From Glacieibacterium sp038210595 (GTDB lineage: Bacteria; Pseudomonadota; Alphaproteobacteria; Sphingomonadales; Sphingomonadaceae): 33,496 nucleotides of DNA. This document shows positions 33,447 through 33,496 of the stretch, in pieces. Where the stretch lies: assembly GCA_038210595.1 (NCBI GenBank), contig JBBQWN010000023.1, forward strand, positions 1-33,496. Reading direction: 5' to 3'. The translations under genes and the position numbers were made by a program. Below the pieces are notes generated by a model, which worked only from the letters and a program-made list of their open reading frames with translations, did not search any database and was not told where the DNA came from. How positions within the stretch are numbered: the first letter of the stretch is position 1; each line of letters starts with the position of its first letter.

Positions 33447-33496
33447 TGGTGGAGCAGAGGGGGATCGAACCCCTGACCTCAGCAGTGCGATTGCTG
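33447..33496 (-). tRNA. tRNA-Ala (anticodon CGC), 3' part; rest beyond window
   Basis: The visible 50 bases give anticodon stem CAGCA/TGCTG with loop ATCGCAC (CGC), T arm AGGGG-TTCGATC-CCCCT, acceptor strand CTGCTCC, discriminator A and encoded CCA. Base 70 is T, which would make the G3-U70 pair that marks alanine tRNAs. It is 14 bases from tRNA-Pro, which it probably precedes in one transcript. Confidence 0.88.

Overview
The window is high-GC, densely packed bacterial chromosome. Gene order and protein families point to an alphaproteobacterium, most likely in the Sphingomonadales. The evidence is the ntrC / ntrYX-hfq-hflX neighbourhood, long Pst permeases with the N-terminal regions typical of this class, DUF2794 and DUF6356 proteins, and a GGAAC-N17-GTT general-stress (EcfG) promoter. 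Genus cannot be decided from the sequence alone.

Layout. (1) 1-5.6 kb: the end of ntrC, a convergent LysR gene, a gene-poor 550-bp gap holding a broken PIN-toxin fragment, then ntrY-ntrX. (2) 5.7-8.3 kb: hfq, hflX and phoR, joined by TTGA and ATGA overlaps. (3) 8.3-14.5 kb: a Pho box followed by pstS-pstC-pstA-pstB-phoU-phoB, a full phosphate-starvation operon whose sensor kinase phoR lies just upstream in the hfq-hflX unit. (4) 14.6-17.4 kb: an SDR of the peroxisomal multifunctional type, convergent with cysE-DUF2794-haloacetate dehalogenase. (5) 17.4-20.4 kb: an EcfG-controlled PRC-barrel protein and a quinone oxidoreductase, facing pgsA-moaD-moaE. (6) 20.4-24.5 kb: DUF1428-nitroreductase-pgi, coupled by ATGA overlaps and convergent with a beta-lactamase-fold hydrolase and DUF6356. 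(7) 24.5-28.2 kb: tRNA-Val, a small outer-membrane barrel protein with a structured leader, a divergent Lrp/AsnC regulator and trxB-lysR pair around a clear palindromic operator, and a probable small RNA with C-rich loops ending in a strong terminator. (8) 28-33.5 kb: a CAT-anticodon tRNA, a YbhN-type membrane protein, a MOSC protein, a 21-residue open frame with a near-perfect Shine-Dalgarno and its own terminator, a 1115-residue protein joining GH18-like, NodB deacetylase and GT2 synthase domains, and tRNA-Pro and tRNA-Ala at the edge.

The genes join nitrogen/redox sensing (NtrYX), RNA-based control (Hfq), phosphate sensing and uptake (PhoBR-Pst), stress response and housekeeping metabolism. 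Translational coupling is extensive, and four convergent gene pairs end in stop codons that share four bases. The items most worth following up are the C-rich-loop RNA (27903-28042), the tiny open frame with a self-sequestering ribosome site (29842-29987), the dehalogenase with a complete fluoroacetate-type active site, and the three-domain polysaccharide protein.
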